Below are positions 1-11,029 of a stretch of DNA of 64,000 nt, piece by piece (within the stretch, counting starts at the first letter, position 1; the number at the start of each line of letters is the position of its first letter). The DNA is from Protula sp. h YS-2021. Taxonomy: Eukaryota; Annelida; Polychaeta; Sabellida; Serpulidae. The notes beneath the pieces were generated by a model. The model was not told the origin of the DNA and did not search any database. It was given only the letters and a program-made list of their open reading frames with translations. The translations under genes were made by a program, and so were the position numbers. The stretch covers positions 48,411,601 through 48,475,600 of the forward strand of contig OX457025.1 in the NCBI GenBank assembly GCA_949752745.1, written 5' to 3'.

Positions 1-690
1 CCAACGTCGATTCAACGGTGATTTGAGGTTGTGACGTCGGCCAAACAAAGCCATACCATTAACTCTGGTTGTAATTTGGTTGTTATTGGTCTCCGCCATA
101 CATCAACGCCTTACCAAGTCTTTGACTTCACGTTAAATAGATGTTTGATAAACAACGCTATTGAGACATTGCTTTTTGGTGAACTTTGTCTCACGAATAA
201 TCAACGTCTTTGGTGCAACATTGAATAGACGTCAGAAAATCGACGTTTAACAGACGTCGAAAATAGGCATTAGCAGAAGTTGGGATCATAACCAAAAACA
301 ACCATTTCTTATCGTCGCTCACCGGAAATAGTAGCCATGCCAGGTCACAAGAAGGAGATAAGAAGGTGACAAGAATGTGACATGAAGGAGAGCGTAAAAT
401 ATGAGAATTTCTCGAAGTTTTTTTTCACCCACTTTTGAAAAATATAATTGGAATCGACTTCATACACGGGCTACATACATATAAACCAAGGGTTAGGGCA
501 CTGGGAAGGAGGCGTGCCCATATTCTGTCAGTGCTGTCGTTTCCCCGAAGCATAGCTAATGTCGCAAGGTATACGTTGTTTCGACTGCTATAAACAACCC
601 AAAAATAAACTGGGCGATGATCCGACACCGGCTGCGACGTCTATCCAACGTTGTCCAATGTCGCAATGTTTACTGGGTTTGTACCAAGAG
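1..690. repeat. Dispersed repeat with CGACGT/CAACG words
   Basis: No gene is visible. The stretch is built from recurring words around CAACGTCGATTC, AATAGACGTC and CGACGTTTAA (1-18, 200-262), which return at 632-680 as GACGTCTATCCAACG. The short open frames here are not supported by codon usage or splice sites. It is probably a non-autonomous transposon whose left end lies outside the window. Confidence 0.4.
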
Positions 691-2639
691 TAGGCGGGAA
701 TAACTTAAATTAGTGACATTTGGCATCTCACACTTGCTTATTCCTAAGAGAACGCCAGTACTTCATTTCAAAGGTGCGGTGACATGATGGTGTCTTTTTT
801 CTTCCTTTTTTTAGGCCGTCCACATCATGTCATTTTTTCTTGTATATAGCATCGTGTTTCCGACCGCTTAAAAAGACCTTTGTTGGATTGACGGAGTGAA
901 GCAGAGGCTGCGGATTGACGCTGTCTTGTGTTGGAGGACAATTTCTCCAGATTATGTACGTGCCTCGTGAGACAGAATTCACATTATAACACATTATACC
1001 TGTGGTTTTGAAAATAATAAGTAAGAGATTCTCTATATATCTAATATCTGGAGATTCAAAATTTTAAACATTTGAAGAAAAGTGGCGATTGTTCAAAAAG
1101 GAGGCCTTATTTTGCCAGTTCATAAACATTTCTTGGATAAAGATTCTAATGTTTGGCCTAATAATCTGAAATTCACCAGATTAAAAATTAAACGAAAAAC
1201 TTAGAGATGAATTATACTTTTATTTAATTTACATTTGGAACGGAGTCTGAAGTTATTGTTTTACGGGGAATTCTAGAAGTTTCTTTTCTTTTTTCACTCC
1301 ATTTTCCGATGGTGTCCAAACGTCGACGAAACCGCTGCAACCAGCAAAATGAAACTTGGTACACTTACAGTTGCATTTTGGATCGTGATTCTACTGACAA
1401 GTTGTTTACCAGTGACATCATTATCACTATCTTATGACGTCATGAAATTTTAAAGCTAAATGTCTCGAAAACGGTTGCACTTAAGCTTTCGAATACGTTT
1501 TGAAACTACTCTTTATGCACAGAATTACTTGCTGACCTATATTTTCAGCTGTAACGTCATTGTGACGTCATTTTATTGCACTGGTCAACTCCTAAAATGC
1601 TCTCTCCACCTAATAGGGCAATAAATAAAAGGTTTGCTGTTCCTTATCAGTACACATTCGGCATGCTATTTAGGCAGTGGCAATAATACGCCAACAGGTC
1701 AACAGCTCACCTTGTCTATGTTGTGTGCGATATGTGTGCGAAAACTGAGCAAATATTGTCAATCAATAGCAATATCATGTCGCAAGTAACAAATAAATCT
1801 ACTTGCGGTTGTAATGTGTGAATAACGTACTCAATTCTTTCAGCTCTCAGGTACTTTCTCACCTCACAGTTGCCCACGCCGAAACTTCTCGGGATTAGAG
1901 CAATAGGATGCCTAAGGTTATTTTTCCAAAGTAGATGGGGGAATATTTTCGCGCTCCAGTCGTTTTTGCCACATCGATTTTGCGACGCCTATATAAAGTC
2001 AATTTCCGGTTTATTGAACGTTGCACCGAAAACAATAATCAACTGGCGAAGAAAGGAGAGTTTTAGTTTTGACCAAAAATAACATCGAAAAAAGAATCTC
2101 ACTGCAGACAGTTATTTCTATTTGTTTATACTTGCCCCCATTTTCCAAATTTACTTCAGAATTCGAAGTTCTGTGTTAGTTTTCTTCAGTTTTTATTTAT
2201 TTATTTTTATTTATTTTCGGTTTTCTGAACTCCCCGAAACAACCCGTTGGAAACCTTTGCATACTCTAAAATCTGTTATAAAATTGTGGTGTTATGACGT
2301 CACAAGAGTACTTATTGTTATTGTGCCACAAGAATTTATTCGTCCCTTCAACATCAAGTTTTGCTTGATTATGGAAGTCCACAACGCCTACCTGCCGACG
2401 TTGTTTAGACGTTGAGAGAGCGACGTTACATTTAAGTTGGGAAATATTAATTACTCTAGAATGAGTCTGGATAGTGATATTCATAAAGGGTCGTGGTCAT
2501 CACCCCCCCTCCTCCCCCCTTGTCCTCCAAATGTTTAGTCGTGCGGTAACACAGAATGTGAACATGCCAACTATTAGCAATATATTTCAAAAGGAGGCGG
2601 GAAAATATTTGCATCATTTGATATCGCTTTTATCAAAAG
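691..2639. other. No gene seen; AT-rich intergenic DNA
   Basis: No coding exon, RNA gene or clear repeat unit could be supported. Short frames around 1870-2480 have no recognisable domain and no convincing splice context. A CGACGTT word like that of 1-690 recurs near 2398-2428. Confidence 0.4.
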
Positions 2640-2870
2640 TCTGCGGACAACTCATTACACTCTATGTCTGTGCCAAATACCGTGTTTCTGCTACAAACCG
2701 TGTAGGAGGAGTTTTCTAGAAACCACTTTGAGGTAAAAAAAATTTTGACCTCAATTTGACCTTGACCTTGACCAAATTTGCGGATTTCACGACATCTCAT
2801 CACCCTCTATCTCTGTGCCAAATTTCATCGTCCTACGTCAAATAGCAGAGGGGAAGTTTTCTGGAAACCT
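2640..2870. repeat. GACCTTGACC dispersed repeat, copy 1
   Basis: The stretch carries TTGACCTTGACCTTGACC followed by wording about CATCTCATCACCCTCTATCT and TTTTCTGGAAAC. The same order of phrases is found at 38920-39165, so the two are diverged copies of one interspersed repeat. TGACCTTGA is the reverse complement of the TCAAGGTCA extended half-site used by ERR/NR5A nuclear receptors; any binding is inference. Confidence 0.5.
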
Positions 2871-3292
2871 GCGGAAATTTAATTTTAAGTCTTCACAGTA
2901 TCGTAAATTGTCTCCGATTACCCTGTCTTTATTACTTCCGCATAGCACTAGAATAATTGTAGAACCCATGCAGTCTGCATATCGCCGTTTCCATTCTACA
3001 TAGACAGCCCTTTTGAAAATTCCTAATGATCTCATAATATGGGCATCTAAATAATATTGCATTTAACAAGCATTATCTTCCAGCTTTCAAAGTCTTAAAG
3101 CCTTGAATATTTGCAATTAAATTACACACATACTGAATCTGTGAAACTTACGTTGAAATTGCATAAATTATTCAAAAGGAACTTTTCTGCAAATCTGTCG
3201 AAGCGGAAACGTTCATAACTGCAAGGGTGATATCGGCGTTTTTTTTTAATTTGTTTTCCTGAGGCTCAAAATTAAAACTTACATTGTTTTAA
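2871..3292. other. No gene seen
   Basis: AT-rich sequence with short chance frames on both strands. No domain, splice-site pair or repeat unit was recognised. Confidence 0.35.
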
Positions 3293-3460
3293 ATCTACAT
3301 ACACCAGTATGTTCTAGAGCACTGCAAGCGCGTGTTTTCAGCCAGCGGAATTGGTTGCGTGTGGGCCGGTGCAAGGTTTTCAGTATAGCACTTACTAAAA
3401 TACCACCTGGATCTGAGGGGGTCATTATGTGATAGAGGTCCACATATGGTTGTAGAATGG
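3293..3460. repeat. Left copy of a ~170-bp inverted repeat
   Basis: The sequence starting CACCAGTATGTTCTAGAG and ending at the GACCTCTATCACAT complement is matched in reverse orientation at 7567-7740. The two copies are 4.1 kb apart and flank the CRE-rich element, the AT-rich block and the 29-bp minisatellite. They could be the ends of one composite transposon or two independent insertions of one family. Confidence 0.6.
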
Positions 3461-3481
3461 GGTGAACAACATTGTTTTACA

Positions 3482-4288
3482 GCACTACAAGTAGGAGGAA
3501 AACGAGAGTTCGAAAACAGGAAGTGACGTCATAATGACGTATAGGCTGAACCCCCATGGGTGTTCTACTGCAGGAAGTGACGTCATAATGACGTGATAAG
3601 ATAAAGTAGAACCCCCATGGGTGTTCTCCTGCGGGAAGTGACGTCATACTGACGTTACAAGGGTGACGTAGAACCCCCATGGGGATTCTATGTTTGATGG
3701 TGATTGATAGAGCGCGCGCGTGCCAATGACGTCACAATAACATCATAATGACATCATAATGACGTCATATGATTAGTCATGTGATTTGGTCACATAGTCA
3801 TATAGTATGGTTTAGGGTTAGGTTGCCCATAGGTGGGCTCGAACCACCAACCTTCCGGCCATGAGTCCGACGCTCTACCAACTGAGCTATTCCGGACTAC
3901 ACCAGAATGTTTGTGAAAACATGGCATATAAGGCTATAATGCACACATTCATGTCTGGTCCAAAATCCCAATGCTATAGTAGTCGGAAAATGAGGGTTCT
4001 AAACCAACGTTAACAAATGTAGTTTTTGAAAACAAATTAGGTATAAAATAGGTTTTAGCGTTTTATCATGCTACTTATTTGAACACTCTGAAGTCATAGT
4101 AGTGGGGAAATGAGGGTTCTAAACCAACTTTAACAAATGTAGTTCATCTTATCACGTCATTATGACGTCATTATTACGTCACTGTTTTCGGACGCCCATG
4201 AGAGTCTGAAAACAACCTATACGTCATTATGACGTCACTTCCTGTTTTCGAACTCTCGTTTTCCTTCTACTGCTACACCTTAAAAAAA
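3482..4288. mobile_element. Foldback element with CRE-rich inverted ends
   Basis: The left end (AGGAGGAAAACGAGAGTTCG, then AAACAGGAAGTGACGTCATA) is matched in inverse orientation at 4221-4281, giving inverted repeats of about 65 bp. Inside the left arm a ~60-bp unit containing AACCCCCATGGGTGTTCT and GGAAGTGACGTCATA is repeated three times (3525-3680). Seven exact TGACGTCA palindromes lie in the element, at 3524, 3578, 3639, 3727, 3760, 4163 and 4230. A degenerate tRNA-like sequence sits in the middle. No target duplication was found. By architecture it resembles the word-type foldback elements elsewhere in the window. Confidence 0.6.
3825..3897 (-). pseudogene. tRNA-derived sequence (SINE head or tRNA pseudogene, CAT anticodon)
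   Basis: On the minus strand the 73-nt stretch has a Pol III A box (TAGCTCAGTTGGTAGAGC) and B box (GGTTCGAGCC) at the normal spacing. The T stem GGTGG/CCACC is perfect. The acceptor stem GTCCGGA/TATGGGC pairs with one mismatch and two wobbles. The anticodon loop CTCATGG would give CAT, but the anticodon stem TCGGA/CCGGA has two mismatches, so a working tRNA is unlikely. It lies inside the foldback element 3482-4288, which suggests a captured or nested SINE. Confidence 0.6.
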
Positions 4289-4376
4289 AGTGAAGGAAAG
4301 AAATGAAGGGGTCAGAAGAGTTCTGTGACATGTGGTTTTTAAACACCGCATGTATGTACTTTCACTTGACAAGGAA

Positions 4377-4378
<2 letters not shown>

Positions 4379-4439
<61 letters not shown>
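4379..4439. repeat. (TA)n microsatellite
   Basis: Uninterrupted TA dinucleotides over about 60 bp. The open frame across it encodes only Tyr-Ile repeats and is not a gene. Confidence 0.95.
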
Positions 4440-4440
<1 letters not shown>

Positions 4441-4729
4441 TTCCGGTGCTGAAGAAAAGGTTTATAGCTTTCTCCTGTGTCGCATATTTGCCAGGCTCAG
4501 CAGATCAAGGCCTGAAAAACAGCACGCCTGCAGTTACACCACGCACGTGGACTTGTCATTCAATCAATGACTTGTGTTGGATTTGCTTACTGCATTAAGT
4601 TTCTGGAGCAGCCCGATCATTGTCATCTAATCCACGGCTTACACCGACTTAAAGGAACTGAGAGCAAATATTAGTTTCATATATTTTGTATACAACAAAT
4701 AATGTATAAACTTAGGAAGTCAACCTGCT

Positions 4730-4932
4730 TTGATGTTTGAGCGTACGTGCTTTGATAATTGAGTGTTCGTACTTTGATAATTGAGTGTACGTGCCTTGAT
4801 ATTTGAGCGTACGTGCTTTGAAGATTTGTCGTAATTACTTTCATGATTCAGTGTACGTACTTTGATGATTGAGCATACTTACTCTGATGATTGAGCGTAC
4901 TTACTCTGATGATTGAGCGTACTTACTTCGCA
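4730..4932. repeat. ~28-bp tandem repeat, about seven copies
   Basis: Units of the type GATGATTGAGCGTACTTACT / GATAATTGAGTGTTCGTACT follow one another. Later copies (4860-4930) are the most alike. No coding role is visible. Confidence 0.75.
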
Positions 4933-5147
4933 GAACTGACAGGGCATGAACTCTTCCATTTGATCCTCCAAAACATCCAAAAATTCGGATACAAGTGACG
5001 GGTCAGTGTCCAATAACAGTCCCAAATCATGTGACAGGAGCTGTTCCAGCAAATGACTGTACAGGGAAATTACAACTGATACAGTGAAAGTCCATCAGCC
5101 CCATTTCCTATATGTCCGTCCATCTGCACTTACAACCATTACCTTTG
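4933..5147. other. No gene seen
   Basis: Unique-looking sequence between a minisatellite and an AT-rich palindromic block, with no supported feature. Confidence 0.3.
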
Positions 5148-5775
5148 ATCTCTAAAGTTGATTTTATGATATCAAGAATTTTGATCTCAAAAAATCCATA
5201 TTTTGACATCAAGAATTAATTTTTGCTATTTGTAATTATATTTTTTGATATCTCTAAATGTATTCTTGATCTCAAAAAATAATTTGTGATATCAAGAAAT
5301 ATTAAGAGATATCAAGAAATATTTATTGATATCAAAAATGATTTTTTGATCTCGAAAATTGATTTTTTATATCAAAATATCAGTCTATTTTTAAATAAAA
5401 AATTCACAAACATACATTTGTAAATAAATAATGACTGGTCCTTGTATGCAGAATCTTTTTTTTAATTTTTTACTGCTAAAATAAGAAGCAATTCTTGAGA
5501 TCAAAAATTGTGTTGTAATTATTGATCTCAACAATTCCAAGTTTTCAACTCCAAAATTTAATTGACGATACCTTATATTTATCTAAATGTGTCTCCCTTA
5601 AGATTTTTTAAATTGGTAAAATTGATTTTTTTATCTCAAAAATAAAGTTTTGCAATCTGAAATTCAATTATTGATAGCAAAATATTTATTACTGAGATCT
5701 ACATTGACTTATTGATATCTTTAATTATATTTTGATATCAAAAATAAGTATTAAATGTCAAAACGGCATTCCATA
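5148..5775. repeat. AT-rich block of TTGATATCAA-type palindromic words
   Basis: The palindromic core GATATC with A/T flanks (TTGATATCAAAAA, TGATCTCAAAAA) recurs about every 25-40 bp in both orientations. Because the word is self-complementary the whole block can fold on itself. It may be another foldback-type non-autonomous element; exact ends were not found. Confidence 0.5.
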
Positions 5776-5904
5776 CAAAAGGACTGATCCATTTTTTACC
5801 AGGTCCTTTGGAAATGTTAGTCATACTGTCAAATCAGTCCCACTTTGATCTAGCTATAAATATCAGGCATATTGCAAAATGCCTGGTTCCACAAACTACA
5901 TTGC

Positions 5905-6683
5905 AATCTGCCTGAGACATTCAGTCACACAGCCATGAGTCTGAGGCATTCAGTCACAGTGTGGCGAGTCTGAGACATTCAGTCACACAGCGATTAGTCT
6001 GAGGCATTCAGTCACAGTGCGACGAGTCTGAGACATTCAGTCACAGTGCGATGAGTCTGAGACATTTAGTCACAGTGCGAAGAGTCTGTGACATACATAC
6101 AGTCACAGTGCGATGAGTCTGAGACATTCAGTCACAGTGGAATGAGTCTGAGACATTCAGTCACAGTGCGATGAGTCTGAGACATTCAGTCACAGTGCGA
6201 TGACACTGAGACATTCAGTCACAGTGCGATGAGTCTGACACATTTAGTCACAGTGCGAAGAGTCTGTGACATACATACAGTCACAGTGCGATGAGTCTGA
6301 GACATTCAGTCACAGTGCGATGAGTCTGAGGCATTCAGTCACAGTGCGACGAGTCTGAGACATTCAGTCACAGTGCGATGAGTCTGAGACATTTAGTCAC
6401 AGTGCGAAGAGTCTGTGACATACATACAGTCACAGTGCGATGAGTCTGAGACATTCAGTCACAGTGCGATGAGTCTGAGACATTCAGTCACAGTGCGATG
6501 AGTCTGAGACATTCAGTCACAGTGCGATGAGTCTGAGACATTCAGTCACAGTGCGATGAGTCTGAGACATTCAGTCACAGTGCGATGAGTCTGAGACATT
6601 CAGTCACAGTGCGATGAGTCTGAGACATTCAGTCACAGTGCGATGAGTCTGAGACATTCAGTCACAGTGCGATGCGTCTGAGT
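5905..6683. repeat. 29-bp minisatellite, about 27 copies
   Basis: The unit is GTCTGAGACATTCAGTCACA followed by GTGCGATGA. Most copies are nearly identical. A variant with AAGAGTCTGTGACATACAT recurs at about 6078, 6255 and 6405, showing a higher-order repeat. There are no spacers, so it is not a CRISPR array. Confidence 0.92.
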
Positions 6684-7566
6684 TATCCCAGTACCTGCTC
6701 ACACGTTTTACAGTTCCATTCAGTTCTCTCCTCCGCCTTCCACGATTTCTTCCACCTTGCTCGGGCTTTAGCTGTTTTCTGTTCTTCTGCGTTCTAGTAT
6801 ACACATTTTTATTTTTAATAAATATTGATAATATATTTCGCAAATATTCGCAATATTTTTGGGCAAGCTTTTATATCTGGCGTATTTTTTTATATTTAGT
6901 GAAGATTGTTTCTTTGTCATTGTTCTTATGCGATAGCTGGATTAACGCAGATTCCGGCAGAATAACCGCATCTCTAGATTACCCGCACCCAGATTAACCG
7001 CACCCAGAACTAAGAAAACTGAAAAGCTTTCCAATGAAAATATCACACTGACTAACTGTCCGTTATAAATGTGTCAGATATTTTTGGCCAAAAAATCCCG
7101 GTTGTAGCATGTTCGTTTTTTTTTTCATCTCATTACATTGGCGCACCGCTATATTATTCGCGGGAGGTGTTCTGATTCATAAATTCCGTGAGTTAACCCG
7201 GTATGTGTATGTCATTGCATTTACTTGATCAGGAAATTGTAACTATTAATTGCATTTAAACACATAATTGCCATTCTATTTGTGTGATCACACATCGCCT
7301 AGAAGAAAGCAAGCAGCAAAGAAATCCATCGAGCACGGCAGTAGATGTGATTGTTCGCCTGTTATTTAACTGTATTTCGTAACAGGAATTCCATTTCATC
7401 TGTATGATCACACAAGAGAATACGAGAACCATAGAAAACCATGAAACACGAGAGCAGATTACTCAGGGAAAACTGCTAAATTTTCAGGCTCTAAAACCTG
7501 GCACACTGCAGCCTGCCTAAAATGTCGGCGACATTGTGCTGTGTCTGATTAATATCTGTTCCTGTA
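6684..7566. other. No gene seen
   Basis: AT-rich sequence without recognisable domains, splice pairs or tandem structure. A short minus-strand frame at 6658-6843 starts in minisatellite DNA and is not supported. Confidence 0.35.
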
Positions 7567-7740
7567 ATACACTCCTGGATTCTGCAACCATATGTGGACC
7601 TCTATCACATGATGACCCCTCAGATCCAGCTGGTATTTTAGTAAGTGCTATGCTGAAAACCTTGCACCGGCCCGCAACCAGTTCGGCTGGCTGAAAACAC
7701 GCGCTTGCGGTACTCTAGAACATACTGGTGTATGTATTTT
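7567..7740. repeat. Right copy of the ~170-bp inverted repeat
   Basis: This is the reverse complement, with scattered changes, of 3293-3460. It ends in CTCTAGAACATACTGGTGTA. Confidence 0.6.
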
Positions 7741-7929
7741 CAACTTCACATAAGCTATGTGAAAGACATACTGAACAATTAAAACGATACCGCCTCGTGA
7801 AATAATCTAGAATATATGCAGCAAACGATTAATATAGAAAAAAAAAACGGATGATGACCGCTGCGCTTACCCTGGCAATGTTCTACATCACTGGGTGAAG
7901 GCCATTTCTGTAACGTATAAACGTATATA

Positions 7930-8380
7930 GGTCTACCGAACTATTCCATCTATCGCCTTCAAAAAGTAATGAACGCTGCTGCCCGGGTCATTTTCAGGAT
8001 TGCAAGAAAAGAACACCCACCTGAAAAGCTCAGCTGGTTACCAGTGGAGAAAAGGATTGAATTCAAAATTCTTACCATTACCTTCAACTCCGTTCAAAAC
8101 ATCGGACCAGCATATCTCAACGAACTTGTCCGTCTTAAACAGTGCTCTCGTGCTCATCAAATCAGTACTTTTTGGCTGTACCAAGAACTAAAAATAAATA
8201 TGGCTGCAGGGCCTTTCAGAACATTGCACGAACACCGTTTAAGCTTAAATCAAGAACTGATAGGGTAGCATTCAAAAAAGAACTAAAACAATCTTGCTTA
8301 GAGAAGCATTTTACAGTTAACGTTTTATATTGTAACGCTTAGGTGCTTTGCTGAATAAGCGCTATATAAGCACCATTTAT
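7930..8380 (+). pseudogene. 3' end of an L2/CR1-type LINE
   Basis: Frames on the plus strand read MNAAARVIFRIARKEH and then LSWLPVEKRIEFKIL, the C-terminal 'thumb' signature of CR1/L2-clade reverse transcriptases. They then shift frame near 8230 to AFKKELKQSCLEKHF. The 3' untranslated end AATAAGCGCTATATAAGCAC is typical of L2 tails and runs into a trinucleotide repeat. The copy is 5'-truncated and frameshifted, so it is a dead fragment. An endonuclease and catalytic RT core are absent. Confidence 0.75.
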
Positions 8381-8414
8381 GATGATGATGATAATGATAA
8401 TGATAATAATTATA

Positions 8415-8489
<75 letters not shown>
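8381..8489. repeat. (GAT)n microsatellite at a LINE tail
   Basis: Nearly pure GAT triplets directly follow the LINE 3' end, consistent with the simple-sequence tails of L2/CR1 elements. Poly-Asp and poly-Ile open frames over it are artefacts. Confidence 0.95.
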
Positions 8490-8491
<2 letters not shown>

Positions 8492-8769
8492 AGTAAGGTA
8501 GAAGCCAGTTTTCGGGGCTTCGGCATAAGACACTGATTTTTCAAATTTTATCTGTTGCACTTTCTTTTCAGCATGCCACCGCGGACAATCCTTGGATGAA
8601 ACCGGGTGACTGCGGATGCAGTAACAAAGATGAAAAATATAATAACTGTGATAAAGTTTTATGGTAATAAGATATGGGTGGTAATTTTAGCGTAGAGGAT
8701 AAATTAGTGATAATACCAGTATAATACATAATAAAAGAATAATAATTATTGTGATAGCAATATTGTGAC

Positions 8770-8815
8770 AATAATAATAATAATAATAATAATAATATTA
8801 ATAATAATAATAAAA
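8770..8815. repeat. (AAT)n microsatellite
   Basis: About 45 bp of AAT/ATA triplets with few interruptions. Confidence 0.9.
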
Positions 8816-8842
8816 AAATTAGTTTAATTTACTGCATTTCAG

Positions 8843-8947
8843 AGAACCGATCTCTCGACTTCTGTCGTCAGTCCTGCCAAGAACAGGATGGTGCGAGTGA
8901 AGAACCAGACATCAGAACATGGGAGCATACCAAGCGAGAGGCAATCG
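8843..8947 (+). CDS. Orphan exon candidate, unknown gene
   Basis: A strong acceptor (TTTACTGCATTTCAG) precedes 105 nt that end at a donor TCG|GTATGT. The length is divisible by three and two frames are open, one giving FCRQSCQEQDGASEEPDIRT and the other starting RTDLSTSVV. A second good acceptor (GCACTTTCTTTTCAG) lies at 8557-8571 before a cysteine-containing stretch with CGCSNKDEKYNNC, but no clear donor follows. I recognise neither peptide. This could be part of a plus-strand gene downstream of the DUF21 gene or a chance splice-like sequence. Confidence 0.25.
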
Positions 8948-8989
8948 GTATGTGCTACTCAATCTCTACGCGGAGGTAACGTATAAATG

Positions 8990-9960
8990 TAATTGAAACT
9001 GGTAATAAATTAAGGCGGTGCATTCCGTTATATGCCACGAATAGATTTGGATGCAATTAAATGTATAGACACTAAAATTCTTATGACTGGAAATAATTTA
9101 TTGTTACAGAAATCGAACGTACCCGATTGCAGTTATCAGATAGTGATATTTCTGTCAAGATCAGCATTAATATAACTGATGGCGCTTGCTAAAACGAACT
9201 AATCTATTTTGGGTTTTGTAACTGAATTGTGTTTGCACTTGTTACGAAAATTGATTATTATAAGATCACTTGCTAAAATTTGGGCAAACTATCTTTTTTA
9301 TTATTTGTTATATAAAGAAAAAAATCAAAGTTCACTTTTTATGAAGGTCACTATTTCACAGTTCAAGCCTTGTTTTTGGAACTTTAGGGGCCCATAGGAC
9401 CTAAAAATAACAAGACTAAAAAGGCTAGAATTTGGGGGAAAATTTATCACATGTTATATAGAGAGAAAAAAAGTCAAAGTTCACTTTTTATGAAGTAAAT
9501 GTATTTGTAATTAAGCATTTGTAGTAAAAATATATCTTTGAATGTTACTAAAACGGCTAATGCTTTTTATTTCCTTTTTAGTCTTTGTGGAATCTATAAG
9601 GTCACATGACACAGAAAAGTCACACAGTGTGCATCATGCATGAAATACCTAGAGAGCGTCGTAAAACAGCGAAACCCGCGGGTTTTTTCAGCAAGTGCCA
9701 TGTAATGGAGATTGCTTCTCTTCTTCCGTGGCGGCGCTCTCGTCGAACCACAGTGCAAGCAAGCCCCGCCTCGACTTGATAGAGCACATTCGCACAGGGG
9801 TAATTTTCTTGTGATAAAAATGAAATTTGATTTAAAAATGAACTTTAATGTAAAAAAAATGTGTGTTACACGGGGCAAATATAACGGTCTGAATTGGGTT
9901 CATTCCCGTGGTATAAAAAACGGTCTCTGCCTTTTTGTGCAGTGTTTGATTTTCATTTAT
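8990..9960. other. No gene seen; partial direct duplication
   Basis: The phrase AAAGTCAAAGTTCACTTTTT occurs at about 9320-9340 and 9470-9490 within similar surroundings, so the block contains a diverged ~150-bp duplication. No coding feature is supported. Confidence 0.4.
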
Positions 9961-9964
9961 ACTG

Positions 9965-11005
9965 TTAGTTCATTGGGTTCAAAGCAGAACAGGTTCTCGA
10001 TAGTGATCGAGTCAGTCCTGACATGTCATCTTCTTCTTCTAAAGCTTGGTTCAAGTCATCGCCAAAAAGTTTCTTTGTGTAACATCTTTTACTACATAGA
10101 ACCTGGTACTTGGAGTCAAGCTGCCCCCTTACTGGAATTTTCCTGAGCACCGACAAATCCGCACTTGCTTTGCCCAATAATTTTTCACTGTCTACCGCAA
10201 ATTTTTCTAATTTGCTCTTTGCTTCATCTGACAAAGTTTCTTTACTATCCATTAACTCATCTATGAGCCGGAAAGATGTAGCGGTAGATAAAATATTTGC
10301 TTGAACTGCTTTACAGCAGAAGTCGCGTTTTCGACTGTTCTCAGCCAAGGCTCTAAATATTTCAGTCTTCAGAAATTTTGAAGACAAGTGCTGTGCATAT
10401 TTTCGGATTTCACATAAGTTTCCCGAAGCTTTTTGATACAGTCACTGCCCGCATCTTTCGCATACCAATTCTCTATGACTTTAAAGGAAACACTGCCTGA
10501 AAGTTTGCTTTTTGGCTCTTTATTGACACCTTCAGAAATAACATCCGCAATAGTATCTATATATAAAAGTTTCGCCACATTTTCTCTAGCGTTCACATTA
10601 AACAAGAAGTTTCGACTGCAATACTCTTCCGAGGAGAAAAAGAAAATTCGTCTGGTCTGGAAAAAATTTGTCGCTTTGCAAGCCACCGTAACTGTTCTAG
10701 CTCTTTGTCTATACTGTGAGACCAACTTGATCCCTTGTGCCAGCCTCTGCCATACGATAAGGTACCGAGGCTTTCACTGCGTCTATGGTGCGCAGAGTGT
10801 GACGCTTTCGACTGAGAATCGTCGTTGTCAGAAGCAGAGCAATCTTGTCGTTCTTTGCTGGTTGCCACTGTGCACACACTCCAGAATGCACTTCGACATG
10901 ACGACGTTGTTGTGACCTTTGTGTTTCTTGTGCTTTTTGAACCTTTGCGATGTTGTCGAATAACTGGTCTCTGAATGGCTGGAAGCAGATCTTGATCATT
11001 TTCAA
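9965..11005 (-). pseudogene. Retroelement gag-like protein remnant, frameshifted
   Basis: Three overlapping minus-strand frames (10593-10877, 10369-10725, 9965-10387) succeed each other from N- to C-terminus. The N-terminal part is Ser/Asp/His-rich (DNDDSQSKASHSAHHRRSES). The C-terminal part has a helical segment with LLGKASADLSVLRK, then SKYQVLCS and KKLFGDDLNQALEEEDD. This order resembles a gag-like protein associated with tyrosine-recombinase (DIRS/Ngaro-type) retrotransposons of cnidarians and molluscs, recalled from general knowledge. At least two frameshifts separate the pieces and no reverse transcriptase is next to it. The assignment is tentative; the plus-strand frames over the region are shadows. 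Confidence 0.45.
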
Positions 11006-11029
11006 GGAGGGGAACCTTCTTGTCCCCTG

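Noticed and set aside
3825..3897. Functional tRNA-Met gene
   Set aside because: The anticodon stem has two mismatches, the acceptor stem has one mismatch, and it lies inside a transposon. A SINE head or pseudogene is more likely.
5905..6683. CRISPR-like regular repeats
   Set aside because: The units are contiguous with no unique spacers, there are no cas genes, and the surroundings are clearly animal DNA. It is a minisatellite.
8339..8560. Poly-Ile and poly-Asp open frames
   Set aside because: They are produced by the (GAT)n tail of a LINE on its two strands.
9712..10146. 144- and 160-residue plus-strand frames at 9712-10146 and 10433-10915
   Set aside because: They are opposite to the gag-like minus-strand remnant and have no recognisable features.
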